A stretch of 64,000 nucleotides of DNA from Acidobacteriota bacterium (GCA_018268715.1 JAFDVZ010000005.1:186001-250000), one strand, 5' to 3'; positions 42,893 to 53,229 are shown, counted from the stretch's first letter. Numbers and translations: made by a program. The notes: generated by a model not told the origin, from the letters alone.

Positions 42893-45372
42893 TTCCGCGC
42901 GAACATCCCCCGCCACTTCCGCATGGCCACTTCGGCCAGGTTCAACAGCAGCGCCAGCGCCAGCAGCCCCGGCCACAGCCGCATGCTGGAGGCGACGCTC
43001 CGCCCGCCCGCGTCGAACACCTGCTTGGGCGTCGGATTGAACCGCCCGCCGGTGAACTCCGCGATCTTCCGCAGCAGCAATTCGTTCGATCCGAAATCGC
43101 GCAGTTCCTCTTCCTGCCGGTAGAAGCCGACCTCGGGAAATGCATTCGACTCCTCGAGCGGCCGGATCCTGAACAACCCCTGCCTCTCTCCTACCGCGAC
43201 CCTGCCCCGATACGCTCCGCCCGCCACTTTCACCACCGGCGCCGGGCGTTGAAATCCCCCCGGTCCGATGGCGTAGATCGGGGGAGCCTGGTCCGGCTCG
43301 CGAATGCTCGGATCCAGGCGATAATCCACCACCAGTTCACCGTTGGCGGCGTCGAGTTCGACGGTCGCCTCGCCGGCCCGCGCGTGCGGCAGCAGGTCGC
43401 GCACCACGTTCATCCAGAACTTGTCGTAGCCGGGCCACCCGATCCAACTCGACGCCCAGCGGTTCTTGGCGTCGGAGGTGAACACAGCGGCGCGGCCCAA
43501 TCCGTACTGCCAGCGCGAATAGAGCGGGTCTTTCTTCACGTCCACGGTGAGAATCGTGTCGGCGGTGGGCTTGGCGATGAACCGGACATAGCCTTTCAGC
43601 GCCGGCGCGTTCTCCACTCCCACACCGTCCAGAATCTCGGCATTCTTGGCTACCACCGGTTTCAGGGGCTTCTCCACCGTCGTGCTGCCGGTGTGCTCCA
43701 TCACGTCTTTCAGTAGGATCCGCTCGAGTCCGGAGGGGTCATTCAACAGGTAAGCCTTGCCGCCCGCGATCAGCGCCACCTTTTCGAGGTAGGCGCGATT
43801 GACGTCCTGCCCCAGGCCCACCGTGGAAATGGTGACCCGTCGCGTAGCCGCTTCCTTCGCCAGGTCCAGCGAATCGCCTTCCTCGGAAATTCCATCGGTC
43901 AGCAGCACGATGTGTTTGAACGTGCCGGTGGATGCGTTGATGCGGCGGTACGCCTCGGTGAGCGCCGGCGCGATCTGCGTGCCGCCGTCCGGCGTGATAC
44001 CCGCCACCAGGCGCTTGATCAGGGACCGGTCCTCTGCCTTGCGCATCGGCACCGCCCACTGGAACGAGTTGTCGAAGATCAACACGCCCACCTGGTCGAT
44101 AGGTCTCAGGTTGTCGATGACGCCGATCGCCGCCAGCCGCGCCAGTTCGATCTTCCGCCCTTCCATCGATGACGATTTGTCGATGATCAGAACCACGCTG
44201 GTGCCTTCGGGCGAACGCGGCGGCGCCACTTTGGCGGGCAGCGTGCGGTCCAGCGCATCCTCGATCTTCTTGCCCTCCGGATACTGGTTTCTCTCGCCGC
44301 CGATCACCAGCAGTCCGCCGCCCTCCTTCACAAACGTTTCGATGGCGTCCTTGCGGCCGGCCGGAATGCTCTCCAGGTCCTGGTTGTTGAGGATCATCAA
44401 CTGCACGTCGTTGAGCCTGGTCGAAACCGGATCGGAGGCCCGCTGCACGTCCACCTGGGCGGCGGCCAGCGCCTGCGTCAGATTGGCGTCCCCTGTGGCC
44501 GGGTCGTTGGACACATACAGGACCTTCGGCCGGCGCAGAGTCAGCGCCTGGTCGAAGTGCAGATCCCCGAGACCCGGCGCATCGAGCGCCACCGACAGAT
44601 CCACCGCGCCCGCCACGGTCAGGTTGGCGTGGGCGCGAATGCGATTTTCACCACGCTCCAGCCGCACCGGCGTCTTGCCGATGGTCTTGCCGTCCGCCAT
44701 CACCTCGAGCGAGCCTGCGCCGGCCCGCGGCGAGGTCACGGTCAGTTCAATCGGGAAACGTTCGCCGGTGAAGGCGACCGGCGGCAGGCTGACGGCGTCC
44801 AGGTGCAACGCCGACGGCGCGCGTCCGGCCAGCGCGATCGTGTCGATGGGGATGCCCAGTTGTTGCGCCTGGTAGGCGGCGCGCGCTATGCTGCCGCGAT
44901 TTTCGTTGCCGTCCGATAGCAGCACGATGCGCGGCGTCAGGCCCGCCGGCGCGGCCGCCAGCGCCTCGCGCACACCCGCTTCCAGGTCGGTGGCGCGGCC
45001 GGCCTCGCCCGCCGTGCGTTTGAACGTCCAGTTCTTGCCGCGCTCGGCGTCGGCAACGTTGCGCGTGGTTCGGGCGAAGGGGATGATGCGCGTGCGGTTG
45101 CCGCCCCGGCTCTTCTCGATGGCGGCCACGGTCTCCGACGCCAGCGCCAGTCCGGCGTCGCTGACGCTTGCGGAGGTATCCACCAGAACGGAAACGGCCA
45201 GCTTCGATTCGGTGATGGAAATCCGCGGAACCGCCAGCGCCACGGCGACGACGGCGAACGCCAGGGCCTTCAACACCAACCCCAGTCGGCGCGTTGTCCG
45301 GTTGCGTTCGTAGTACGCCCACAACGCCGGCAACGCAATCAGCAGCAGCGCCCACGGCCGTTCAAACGTCAT
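42889..45372 (-). CDS. Membrane VWA-domain protein
   Basis: 827 residues from the ATG at 45372, which overlaps the upstream stop by four bases (ATGA). Two membrane helices at about residues 7-20 and 30-49 and one at the C-terminus (about 800-820). The first VWA-like unit (about 60-200, VSVLVDTSASVSDAG) has an intact DxSxS metal site. A glutamine-amidotransferase-like domain (about 270-370, VEVDVQRAS... GGGLLVIGGERNQ) follows, and a second full VWA domain (about 385-560, IIDKSSSMEGRK with DxSxS, later LLTDGISEEGD). Such proteins occur in Bat-like and uncharacterised surface loci. Acts with the next gene upstream. Confidence 0.88.
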   Translation of the reverse strand: MTFERPWALLLIALPALWAYYERNRTTRRLGLVLKALAFAVVAVALAVPRISITESKLAVSVLVDTSASVSDAGLALASETVAAIEKSRGGNRTRIIPFARTTRNVADAERGKNWTFKRTAGEAGRATDLEAGVREALAAAPAGLTPRIVLLSDGNENRGSIARAAYQAQQLGIPIDTIALAGRAPSALHLDAVSLPPVAFTGERFPIELTVTSPRAGAGSLEVMADGKTIGKTPVRLERGENRIRAHANLTVAGAVDLSVALDAPGLGDLHFDQALTLRRPKVLYVSNDPATGDANLTQALAAAQVDVQRASDPVSTRLNDVQLMILNNQDLESIPAGRKDAIETFVKEGGGLLVIGGERNQYPEGKKIEDALDRTLPAKVAPPRSPEGTSVVLIIDKSSSMEGRKIELARLAAIGVIDNLRPIDQVGVLIFDNSFQWAVPMRKAEDRSLIKRLVAGITPDGGTQIAPALTEAYRRINASTGTFKHIVLLTDGISEEGDSLDLAKEAATRRVTISTVGLGQDVNRAYLEKVALIAGGKAYLLNDPSGLERILLKDVMEHTGSTTVEKPLKPVVAKNAEILDGVGVENAPALKGYVRFIAKPTADTILTVDVKKDPLYSRWQYGLGRAAVFTSDAKNRWASSWIGWPGYDKFWMNVVRDLLPHARAGEATVELDAANGELVVDYRLDPSIREPDQAPPIYAIGPGGFQRPAPVVKVAGGAYRGRVAVGERQGLFRIRPLEESNAFPEVGFYRQEEELRDFGSNELLLRKIAEFTGGRFNPTPKQVFDAGGRSVASSMRLWPGLLALALLLNLAEVAMRKWRGMFARN

Positions 45373-47273
45373 GACGCCTTCCTTTGGATCACCCGCGTGC
45401 GCGCCGTGGCGGTTCGTTTCCACGTCCGGCTCTCACGCCGGTTGCGCCCGTATAGGATCCATTCGGCGACGAGCGCCGCTACGCCCGCCAGCGCCAGCCA
45501 GGGCCATAGTTCCACCATCCGCCGTCCCGCGCCCAGTGCCCGTGGGATGCCCCGGATAGCGCGCGCCGGCGCGGTCCAGTTGTTTTCACCCAGGTCCGGC
45601 AACGTCAGCGAATATACGATCTCCTGATCGCCCGCGTGCAGCCGGTAGGCGCCCGGCGCGCCGGCGAAGAACCGCACATGGTCGCCCTGCATCGTGTACG
45701 GGATGGCGCGGCCGCCGTCGGCCATCACGGTCACCCGCTTCGGATCGGCGCTGGGCGAAACCTTCGCCTCCACCGCGCCCACCACGCCCGCGTTCAGCTC
45801 CCATTGGCGGAATACGCCCGGATCCAGCCACCGCAGGATGTTGGCGAAAAGCAACGGCGTAGCCAGCTCATACTTCATCGCCGACAGCGCCGGGTGAAAT
45901 CCCAGAACCACCTGCTTCGGACGGCTGCCCGATTCAGGCCGAGCCACGATCACCGGCCCCGCCGCCGACGACGCCACCGTGATGTCTCCGGTCTCCGGAG
46001 CGAATACGGTCGCCGTTTCCACTTCCACGTCGCGCGTGCGCAGCCCCTCGCCCAGGTCGTGCGTGGAGGTCCATTCCGTCAGCTTGGCTTTGTTGACAAC
46101 GCTGCGGACCGGCACTGGTGACCGCGCCGCCGGAGGCTCGATCCAGATCGCGGGAACCAGCGATGGGGCGGCCGCGAACCGGTCGATCACCACCGCGTCG
46201 GCCTTCACCTTCGGGTCGTACGCCGAGGCCGGCCAGTAGTGGGCCCGCACATTCGGGCTCGCTCCGAGAATGGCCCGCAACGCATCCGGAGCATCGGAAT
46301 AGACCGCGACGTTGAGCGCCGGTTGCGCCGGCGCCTCGAGCACCGCCCGGTCATCCTCGGGAAACGCGTCGTTGGTCAGAATCCGGGCCTCCAGCCAACC
46401 CGCGGCGCGAGTTCGAAACGAGAACTGCTGCTCCTGTTCGCTGGCCGGCTTCAGCACCAGCGTTCGCTCGCCGATGGGCGCCCCGCCAAACTGCACCGCC
46501 AGTTGCACGGTGTGCGGCTGTTGGCCGTAGTTTCTGGTGGAAACGAACACCTGCCACGTCTCGGCGTCGGCGCGCCGCAACCCGAGTTTTCGAAATCCGC
46601 AGTTTTCCGCCGGCGCCGCGATCGGGATCACGCGTAGGTTGGCGGGCGTCTGGTCCGACTCCTCGCCGGGGCCTACCCGGCCCGGCCCCACGTATACAAT
46701 CTCGCCGGGACGCTCGGAATTCAGCTTCTGAATGCGGCCAGCGAATTCGAGCGCCTGCGCCAGGTTCAGCGCAGCCGCGGCGGGGGTGGTCTCGCGAATC
46801 GCCCGCTCGAGCGTGGTTCGGTTGTCGTCAAACGGTGTTGCGGGCGTCGCCAGCGCATCGGCCCGGACGATCATCAGCCGGTCGGCGGCCGGCAGCCGCT
46901 TCATATAAGCGAGCGCCGCCAGTCGCGCGTCGTCCATCACCGTGCCGCGGCTGGTGCGTGCGCCCATCCATGCCGACGTATCGAGGATCAGGACGTGGTC
47001 GCGCGCGCCGCCCAGCCGGTCGCCCCAGCGTGGTTGCGCGATCGCCGCCAGCAGCAGCGCCACACCCAACAGTTGCAGCAACAACGACCAGGGCTGCTGG
47101 ATCCGCCGCTTCTGCTTCAGCGATTCGGCCGTCTGCGCGGTCCGCCAGAACCGCAACGTGGCCACCACCTGCTTCCGGCGGGAGCGGTCCAGCAGATACA
47201 ACGTCACCAGGGCGGCCGAAATGGTTCCGAACAGCGCAAGCAGTTCGGGGAGGCTGAGGTTCAGGAGTGACAC
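45369..47273 (-). CDS. BatA/VWA membrane protein
   Basis: 634 residues. The N-terminal BatA domain is clear: SLPELLALFGTISAALVTLYLLDRSRRKQ and the second helix SLLLQLLGVALLLAAIAQPRWG (about residues 62-83). A VWA domain (about 90-230) begins with HVLILDTSAWMGART, in which the MIDAS motif DxSxS reads DTSAW, so one metal ligand is altered. The middle and C-terminal regions are beta-rich, and a last membrane helix is at about 595-615. BatA-type proteins are part of aerotolerance or chaperone-like complexes with MoxR ATPases; no MoxR gene is next to it. It is translationally coupled to the gene at 42889-45372. Confidence 0.85.
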   Translation of the reverse strand: MSLLNLSLPELLALFGTISAALVTLYLLDRSRRKQVVATLRFWRTAQTAESLKQKRRIQQPWSLLLQLLGVALLLAAIAQPRWGDRLGGARDHVLILDTSAWMGARTSRGTVMDDARLAALAYMKRLPAADRLMIVRADALATPATPFDDNRTTLERAIRETTPAAAALNLAQALEFAGRIQKLNSERPGEIVYVGPGRVGPGEESDQTPANLRVIPIAAPAENCGFRKLGLRRADAETWQVFVSTRNYGQQPHTVQLAVQFGGAPIGERTLVLKPASEQEQQFSFRTRAAGWLEARILTNDAFPEDDRAVLEAPAQPALNVAVYSDAPDALRAILGASPNVRAHYWPASAYDPKVKADAVVIDRFAAAPSLVPAIWIEPPAARSPVPVRSVVNKAKLTEWTSTHDLGEGLRTRDVEVETATVFAPETGDITVASSAAGPVIVARPESGSRPKQVVLGFHPALSAMKYELATPLLFANILRWLDPGVFRQWELNAGVVGAVEAKVSPSADPKRVTVMADGGRAIPYTMQGDHVRFFAGAPGAYRLHAGDQEIVYSLTLPDLGENNWTAPARAIRGIPRALGAGRRMVELWPWLALAGVAALVAEWILYGRNRRESRTWKRTATARTRVIQRKAS

Positions 47274-47338
47274 GAAATCTACTCTTAACTGTAACAGTCG
47301 TAGAGACGCGCAACCGGGCCGGTGGCGCCGTTCCTAGA

Positions 47339-48043
47339 CTACAACGTGGCGCCTCCGTCCACCTGCAGCACCTGTCCGGTGATGTAGTTGTCGGGTTCGA
47401 GCAGGAAGCGCACGGCGCGCGCCACGTCTGCCGCCCTGCCGTAGCGCGGGATAGTCGCTTCATCGATCAGGCGTTGATGCTTTCCGGTTCCGATGCTCGC
47501 CAGCGCCATGCCTGCTTCGATTACGCCCGGCGACACGACGTTCACGCGGATATTGGCGCCGCGGTTCTCTTTGGCAAGGATGCGGGCGTCGTGAATCAGG
47601 GCCGCCTTCGCGCCCGCGTAGGCGGTAGAGCCGGGGAACACCCCCACCGCCTGCATGGTGGCGAACAATATGATCGCGCCCGGCGTTCGAGTGTCGCGCA
47701 TTCGCCCGGCGGCCTCGCGGGCCAGCAGCACGGGCCCCTCGCAGTTCACCTGGAACGAGCGTTCCATCGCCGCCTCGAGTTCGCCGCTCTCTTTGACGCG
47801 CGCCGGATCCCCCGCCAGCACCACCAGTCCGTACAACGCCGGCGCGGCGTCGAGCAGCTTCCTGCGGTCCTCGGCCACGGTGAGGTCGGCCTGGACTCCG
47901 CGGGCGCCGCCGGTCGCGCGGGTCCGGTAGCCGGCGGTCACGCGGGCGCCTTCGGCCTCAAGCAGCGCCACAGTCGCCGACCCCAAGCCTCCCGAGGCGC
48001 CGGCCACCACGATGTCGCGCCCCGCGAGCGACCCGTCAGGCAT
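47339..48043 (-). CDS. Short-chain dehydrogenase/reductase
   Basis: 234 residues. The start ATG at 48043 is chosen because the Rossmann fold begins shortly after (GRDIVVAGASGGLGSATVALLE, glycine motif GASGGLG). Catalytic Tyr and Lys are in STAYAGAKAAL, the Ser/Thr pair in FATMQA, and the C-terminal segment NYITGQVLQVDGGATL is typical of FabG-like enzymes. NAD(P)-dependent oxidoreductase acting in the cytoplasm. The substrate is unknown. The start overlaps the stop of the O-antigen ligase gene by eight bases, so the two are likely cotranscribed, which may point to a role in cell-envelope sugar or lipid metabolism. Confidence 0.93.
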   Translation of the reverse strand: MPDGSLAGRDIVVAGASGGLGSATVALLEAEGARVTAGYRTRATGGARGVQADLTVAEDRRKLLDAAPALYGLVVLAGDPARVKESGELEAAMERSFQVNCEGPVLLAREAAGRMRDTRTPGAIILFATMQAVGVFPGSTAYAGAKAALIHDARILAKENRGANIRVNVVSPGVIEAGMALASIGTGKHQRLIDEATIPRYGRAADVARAVRFLLEPDNYITGQVLQVDGGATL

Positions 48044-49259
48044 CGGCGGGATCCGTCCTGGTCGCCTGCTCCGCCGCGACATAGCCGCACGCCACCACGC
48101 TCAGAAACAGGATCAGCACCTCGCTGTCGCCCAGGTTCACCTCGTAGTAGCCGCAGATCAGCACTCCGATCATCATCGCGATCGCGCCGTGCAGGATGGC
48201 TCGCGCCTCCCCCGCCGCCGACCGCCGTAATTCCCGGATGAAGTCGTACAGAATCTTGCCCAGCATCCACAGGAACGCGAGCAAGGTGGGAATCCCGCGT
48301 TCGGCGGCGTATTGCACATATAGGTTGTGGACGTGCCCGTACCATCCCATCGGCAACGGCCGAGGGACCTCCGGCGGTATCCACGCCGTCAACTGCGCCT
48401 TCACCTGCTCCGGGCCCAATCCGAACCACGGGTGCGCCTTCACCATCCGCACGCCCGCCTGGCGCACAATCACCCGGAATTCGTTCGAATCGGTGTCGCC
48501 GTGCGGCCGGAATGCGCTGATCACGCGCTCCCGGAAGTCGAAAGGGTTCACAATCATCAGCAGCGCCACCGGAACCGGCAGCAGCGCCACCACCCAACGC
48601 TTCCAAAACCAGGCCAGGTAGGCCAGCCCGCAGAACGTGGCGAACCAGATGATCCGCGTCCATCCAAACGCGATCGACGCGCCGATGACGCCCATGGAGG
48701 CCAGCAGCCAAGGGTTCCACCGCCTGGAAGGGGCGAACAGGACCAGCGCGCACACCATCAGGAGCACGATCATCTCCTGCCCGCCGAGCGTCATCCAATG
48801 GCTCATGAAGCCGCTGATCCGCTCGTGCATGTAGTATTCATAAAACGGCTGGCCGGCGGCCCGCGCTTCGGTTACTTTCCGCGCAAACTGCACCAGGCTC
48901 CACAGCGCCGACAGGCTCATTAACCCCGCGCACACGGTCACCAACCATCGCACCTGCCCCAGCGAGCGCACAGTGCTATACACCAATAGGACAATCAGGA
49001 AGACGAAGAACTTGCGAATCGCCGGCCGCCCGGCGTGTGCATCGGCCGACAGCATCACCGCCGTCACGGTTCCAGCGAAGAACAGCAGCAGCGGAATCCA
49101 GAACGGTGGGAATCGCAGCCGCTGGTTGGACAGGAGCAGCGCGGCCAGGGCCAGCGCCAGCAGGATATTGCTGACGGCGATCGAGCAAATGATGGCGGCC
49201 ACCGATCCGCAGGTGAGATAAAAAGCCGCCCGCTCGAACTGTAACTGCGTGATCTTCAT
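48036..49259 (-). CDS. O-antigen ligase/polymerase-family membrane protein
   Basis: 407 residues with about eleven predicted membrane helices. The central part carries the Wzy_C/WaaL region with a large periplasmic loop (KAHPWFGLGPEQVKAQLTAWIPPEVPRPLPMGWYGHVHNLYVQYAAERGIP), where the GxGP and HxHN-like segment GHVHNLYVQ is the family signature. Such proteins polymerise or transfer glycans at the outer face of the inner membrane. It is followed, with an eight-base overlap, by the SDR gene. Other polysaccharide genes are not next to it. Confidence 0.9.
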   Translation of the reverse strand: MKITQLQFERAAFYLTCGSVAAIICSIAVSNILLALALAALLLSNQRLRFPPFWIPLLLFFAGTVTAVMLSADAHAGRPAIRKFFVFLIVLLVYSTVRSLGQVRWLVTVCAGLMSLSALWSLVQFARKVTEARAAGQPFYEYYMHERISGFMSHWMTLGGQEMIVLLMVCALVLFAPSRRWNPWLLASMGVIGASIAFGWTRIIWFATFCGLAYLAWFWKRWVVALLPVPVALLMIVNPFDFRERVISAFRPHGDTDSNEFRVIVRQAGVRMVKAHPWFGLGPEQVKAQLTAWIPPEVPRPLPMGWYGHVHNLYVQYAAERGIPTLLAFLWMLGKILYDFIRELRRSAAGEARAILHGAIAMMIGVLICGYYEVNLGDSEVLILFLSVVACGYVAAEQATRTDPADA

Positions 49260-49333
49260 TGGGTCAGGGAGTTGGGCGGTACAGGCATCAACCGCCGGTT
49301 GCCGCCTGTCAGTATGACAAAATAAGGAAGCTG

Positions 49334-49810
49334 ATGGATATCTTTCTCCTCAGGCACGGCATCGCCGAAGACCACGCCGCCTCGGACGCCGAACGGGACC
49401 TCACCGCGGATGGACGCCAGAAGATCCGGGAGATCGCCAAGGTCCTGAAGCGCGCCGGGGTGCGTCCCTCCCTGATCCTGTCCAGCCCCTATCGCCGGGC
49501 CCTCGCCACCGCCCGCATCGCGGCCGAGGTACTGGAGTGCGCCGAGCCGATTATTGAAACAAGAGAACTGGTACCCGACGGGGACCCTGGTCACGTCTGG
49601 GAGGAAGTCCGTGCTCACCGCACCTCCGATCCACTACTCCTGGTCGGTCATCAGCCCTTGTTCGGCGACCTCGCCGCCTTCCTTCTGGGTGCGCCGGATC
49701 TGCGTGTTGACTTCAAAAAAGGCGCCGTGCTGGCCCTTGAAATGCCCGGTTTCGGCGTTCGTCCCCGCGGCATCCTTAAATGGATGCTCACGGCCCGTCT
49801 GGCGGCATGA
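49334..49810 (+). CDS. sixA: Phosphohistidine phosphatase SixA-like
   Basis: 158 residues from the ATG at 49334, preceded by AAGGAAG. The histidine-phosphatase motif LLRHGIAED (Arg7, His8) opens the protein; SSPYRRALATA supplies the second Arg, and GHQP(L)F near residue 108 the second His. Length and order agree with SixA, which removes phosphate from phospho-His in signalling and phosphotransfer proteins. Cytoplasmic. It stands apart from its neighbours and is divergent from the O-antigen ligase gene. Confidence 0.9.
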   Translation: MDIFLLRHGIAEDHAASDAERDLTADGRQKIREIAKVLKRAGVRPSLILSSPYRRALATARIAAEVLECAEPIIETRELVPDGDPGHVWEEVRAHRTSDPLLLVGHQPLFGDLAAFLLGAPDLRVDFKKGAVLALEMPGFGVRPRGILKWMLTARLAA

Positions 49811-49909
49811 CGTCCAAACGGGTACAGGTCTTTGGTTCTATCCTCACCAGGAAGTCGCCTATGGTATCGTTCGTCATAGGTGCTTCCGCGTTCCACCTCG
49901 TGTAAATCC

Positions 49910-52900
49910 ATGAAAATTCGAGCCTTTACAGTATTGTTTGCAATCTCCTGCTCGCTGTTCGCGCAGACGACGTTCAATTCCACGCCGGCGCGAACCTTCG
50001 GCCAGCCCAGTCTGTCGTCCGGGAGCCTCACCAGCGCCAGTCCGCTGCTCTCGGGAAGCCCGAATTTGATCGAGGGTCGTGAGATGTACCGGCCTCAAGC
50101 GCTGGTCTTCGACACGTCGTCGAATCCGCCGGTTGTCTACGTTGTGGACACCTTTAATAACCGGGTGCTCGGATGGAAGAACCCGGCCTCGCTCGCCAAG
50201 GGCGCCTACGCGGATGTCGCCGTGGGACAGACCAACCTGTCGTCCACCCGCAAGGGCGGCCCGGGCACCAGTCAAAGCACCGGCCTGTATCTGCCGACCT
50301 CCGCCGCCGTGGATTCCCAGGGGCGGCTCTACGTGGTCGATTCAGGCAACAACCGCGTTCTGCGCTTCCCGAAACCGTTCAGCTTGTCCGATCCCGACAT
50401 GGTGATCGGCCAGACCTCTTTCTCGAGTTCGGGCGGAGTGCTGGCGAACATCGCCAACCAGGGCGCTGCGGTCCCCGATGCGACCCGCCTGTTCCTGGCA
50501 AACAGCAGTGGACTGTTCGCCACCGCCGCGGTCTTCGATTCGGCGGGTAACCTGTGGCTCACCGACCCGGGCAACAACCGGGTGCTCCGCTACAGCGCCT
50601 CGAGCCTGTCCAAGACCACGCAGGGTCCCGCCGCGGACCTGGTCATCGGCCAGGCCGATTTCGCCAGCGCCACCAACGTCGAGCCGAGTAATTCCGTGCT
50701 CGTGCGCCTCCGCAAGAACAGCATCTACCAGCCGGGCGGCATCGCCTTTGACGGCGACGGCAATCTGTACGTATCCGACAGCGCCACTCCCAGCGGCCAC
50801 GGTGGGCGCGTCCTGTTTTACCAGGCCCCGGTCAGCACCAACGGCCAGAACGCCACGCGGATCCTGGGCGTGCAAAGCCCCACTAAGACCGAGACCACCA
50901 TCCGCGCCTACGAGGCCTGTCCTTTAACCGCGCCGTATCCCTGCGGCGCCACGTTAGGCTCGGCTTCGGGCGTTCCGCCGCAAGGGCTCGCCGTGTTGAG
51001 CGGACGCCTCTATGTCGCCGATCCCGGCAACCATCGCGTGGTTCAATACGATAACTATAAGAACTGGCCCACCGAGTGCGCCTTCAACGGAACCGCGGTC
51101 TGTCCCGATGGGCAGTCGATTTCCCCTGCCGGCACGCAGTTCATCGGTCAGCCGGATGGATCCTCGGTGAAGTCCAACCAATCCAGCCAGCCGTCATCCG
51201 GAACTCTCTCCTCTCCCTCGGCCATCGCTTTTCTTAACAACGAACTCTGGGTGGCCGACTCCGGCAATAACCGCGTCTCGGCCTGGCCCCAGTCCGGCAG
51301 CTACTTCCTGTCCGCCACGCGCCTGCTGGGCCAGGTGGACTTCGGCTACAACGCGCCGAATCTCGTGGAAGGCAAGGAGCTGTTCATGTATGATCGCGCG
51401 GCCTCCCACATCCTCAACGGCAACTACTATGCCGGAGGGCTGGCCGTGGATTCCACCACTCCGACGCCCCACCTTTTTGTCGCCGATTCCTTCAACAACC
51501 GGATTCTGGGATTCAAGGATTCCCGCAAGGTGAAGCCCGGCCAGACCGCTGACCTCGTCATCGGCCAATTGGATCTGTTCAGCACCTCGCCGAACTACCT
51601 GACTCACGACACCCAGAGCCCGACCGAAACCACCCTGAACGGTCCGGTGGGCCTGCTGGTGGACTCGGTGGGCGACCTGTGGGTCGCCGACGCCGGCAAC
51701 TGCCGCGTGGTTCGCTTCCCGCGTCCCTTTGAACAGTCCGGCGTGGTTACAGCCAACTTGGTTCTCGGCCAGGCGTCATTCTACGGTCCGCTGGTGTGCG
51801 ATGCGCGCCAGGATCGCATGGGGGCGCCGTGGGGTCTCGCGATGACCAACGACGGTCACCTGCTGGTGTCCGACCTGGCTTACAATCGAGTTTTGATGTT
51901 TAAGAAGCCCACCGGCGGCGATTTTTCAAATGGGCAGGCCGCCTGGGTAGCCTTCGGACAGCCGGACTTCTCCAGTTCGGCCACCGGCAGCGGCCTGAAC
52001 CAGCTAAGCGCTCCGCGCGGCATCGCCACCGATTCGAGCGATCGTCTGTATGTCGCCGATTCGGGCAACAACCGCGTGTCGATCTTCAGCAGCATCCTGG
52101 CGGGCAGCATGGGGCCCGACGCCCGCTTTGCTCCGACGGTGAACCGGCCGCTGGCCGTGGCCGCGGACCGGAACACGGGCCAGATCTGGGTGACGGATTT
52201 CAACGCCAGCATCACTCCGAACCGGGTGCTCCGCTTCCCCATTTATCAGGATTGGGTGTCGAGCATCACGCCGTCGCTGCCGTCCGGGCAGGCTCTGGAC
52301 GCAATCTATTCCACCACCACGCTGGACACCACCTACGCCTCGTTCCCGCTGGCCATCGCCCTCGACGCCAACGGGAATCCGATCATCGCCGAGAGCAATA
52401 ACCAGATCTCGCTGTATTACGTGCTGGCCACCTTCCAACACGTGTACAGCTACTCATCGAAGGGTTTGACGCCTGGCATGCTCGCCTACCTGTACCGCTA
52501 CGGTCCGGAGTTCCCGGGGATCTCGCCGGCGACGGCCACCTTTGTGGCGGGAAGCCAGCCGTTGCCGACCACGCTTTCCGATCTTCAGGTGTACGTCAAC
52601 GGCACGCTGTCGCCGATCTTCAACGTTTCGACGTCGCGGGTGGACTTCCAGGTGCCCTGGAGCGCGCCCACCAGCGGAACGGCCCGGTTGCAACTGGTGC
52701 GGGCGTCGACGCAGGAAATTCTCGCCGACGCGAGCGTCAAGATGCAGACCGCCGCGCCCGGGTTGGCCACCGCTAACGCGACCGGTTCCGGTCAATTGGC
52801 GGCGCTGAACCAGGACGGTACGGTGAACACGTTGTTGAACCCAGCCGCGCGCGGCAGCATCATCTCCGTGTTCGGAACGGGCATCGGGCCGGTGCCGAAC

Positions 52901-53209
52901 GCGCCGGCCGACGGCTCGACATCGACGGCCCTCCAGCCGCTGAACGCTCAAAACGTATCGGTGTACATCACGAACCCGGGCCCATCGGGTGCGCTGGACT
53001 CGTCGAACGTGAAGTACTTCGGTCTGGTGACGTGGTTCCCGGGCGTATTCCAGTTGAACGTGCAGATCCCGCAGTCGGTGCCGCCGACGGCGTCGGGGTC
53101 TCCGGGTTCGATTCTGTATCTGTTCTGGCAGGACTTCACGAGCACGGACGGCATCGATCCGAGCACCCACGTCTCGGGGAACGTGAAGACCTACATCGCC
53201 GTGAAGTAG
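49910..53209 (+). CDS. Secreted NHL-repeat protein with Solibacter-type C-terminal domain
   Basis: 1099 residues from the ATG at 49910, with signal peptide MKIRAFTVLFAISCSLFAQ. About ten NHL-like repeats follow (pattern LYVVDSGNNRVLRFP, LWLTDPGNNRVLRYS, LYVADPGNHRVVQYD and others, residues 40-800), which would make one or two beta-propellers for binding. The C-terminal part (about 850-1099: YVNGTLSPIFNVSTSRVDFQVPW... NTLLNPAARGSIISVFGTGIGP... FPGVFQLNVQIPQ) is the Solibacter uncharacterised C-terminal domain (TIGR03437-like), a marker of this lineage. Extracellular; function unknown. The stop is followed by the tmRNA region. Confidence 0.88.
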   Translation: MKIRAFTVLFAISCSLFAQTTFNSTPARTFGQPSLSSGSLTSASPLLSGSPNLIEGREMYRPQALVFDTSSNPPVVYVVDTFNNRVLGWKNPASLAKGAYADVAVGQTNLSSTRKGGPGTSQSTGLYLPTSAAVDSQGRLYVVDSGNNRVLRFPKPFSLSDPDMVIGQTSFSSSGGVLANIANQGAAVPDATRLFLANSSGLFATAAVFDSAGNLWLTDPGNNRVLRYSASSLSKTTQGPAADLVIGQADFASATNVEPSNSVLVRLRKNSIYQPGGIAFDGDGNLYVSDSATPSGHGGRVLFYQAPVSTNGQNATRILGVQSPTKTETTIRAYEACPLTAPYPCGATLGSASGVPPQGLAVLSGRLYVADPGNHRVVQYDNYKNWPTECAFNGTAVCPDGQSISPAGTQFIGQPDGSSVKSNQSSQPSSGTLSSPSAIAFLNNELWVADSGNNRVSAWPQSGSYFLSATRLLGQVDFGYNAPNLVEGKELFMYDRAASHILNGNYYAGGLAVDSTTPTPHLFVADSFNNRILGFKDSRKVKPGQTADLVIGQLDLFSTSPNYLTHDTQSPTETTLNGPVGLLVDSVGDLWVADAGNCRVVRFPRPFEQSGVVTANLVLGQASFYGPLVCDARQDRMGAPWGLAMTNDGHLLVSDLAYNRVLMFKKPTGGDFSNGQAAWVAFGQPDFSSSATGSGLNQLSAPRGIATDSSDRLYVADSGNNRVSIFSSILAGSMGPDARFAPTVNRPLAVAADRNTGQIWVTDFNASITPNRVLRFPIYQDWVSSITPSLPSGQALDAIYSTTTLDTTYASFPLAIALDANGNPIIAESNNQISLYYVLATFQHVYSYSSKGLTPGMLAYLYRYGPEFPGISPATATFVAGSQPLPTTLSDLQVYVNGTLSPIFNVSTSRVDFQVPWSAPTSGTARLQLVRASTQEILADASVKMQTAAPGLATANATGSGQLAALNQDGTVNTLLNPAARGSIISVFGTGIGPVPNAPADGSTSTALQPLNAQNVSVYITNPGPSGALDSSNVKYFGLVTWFPGVFQLNVQIPQSVPPTASGSPGSILYLFWQDFTSTDGIDPSTHVSGNVKTYIAVK

Positions 53210-53229
53210 GTCCGCTGATTTCCGGAGCG

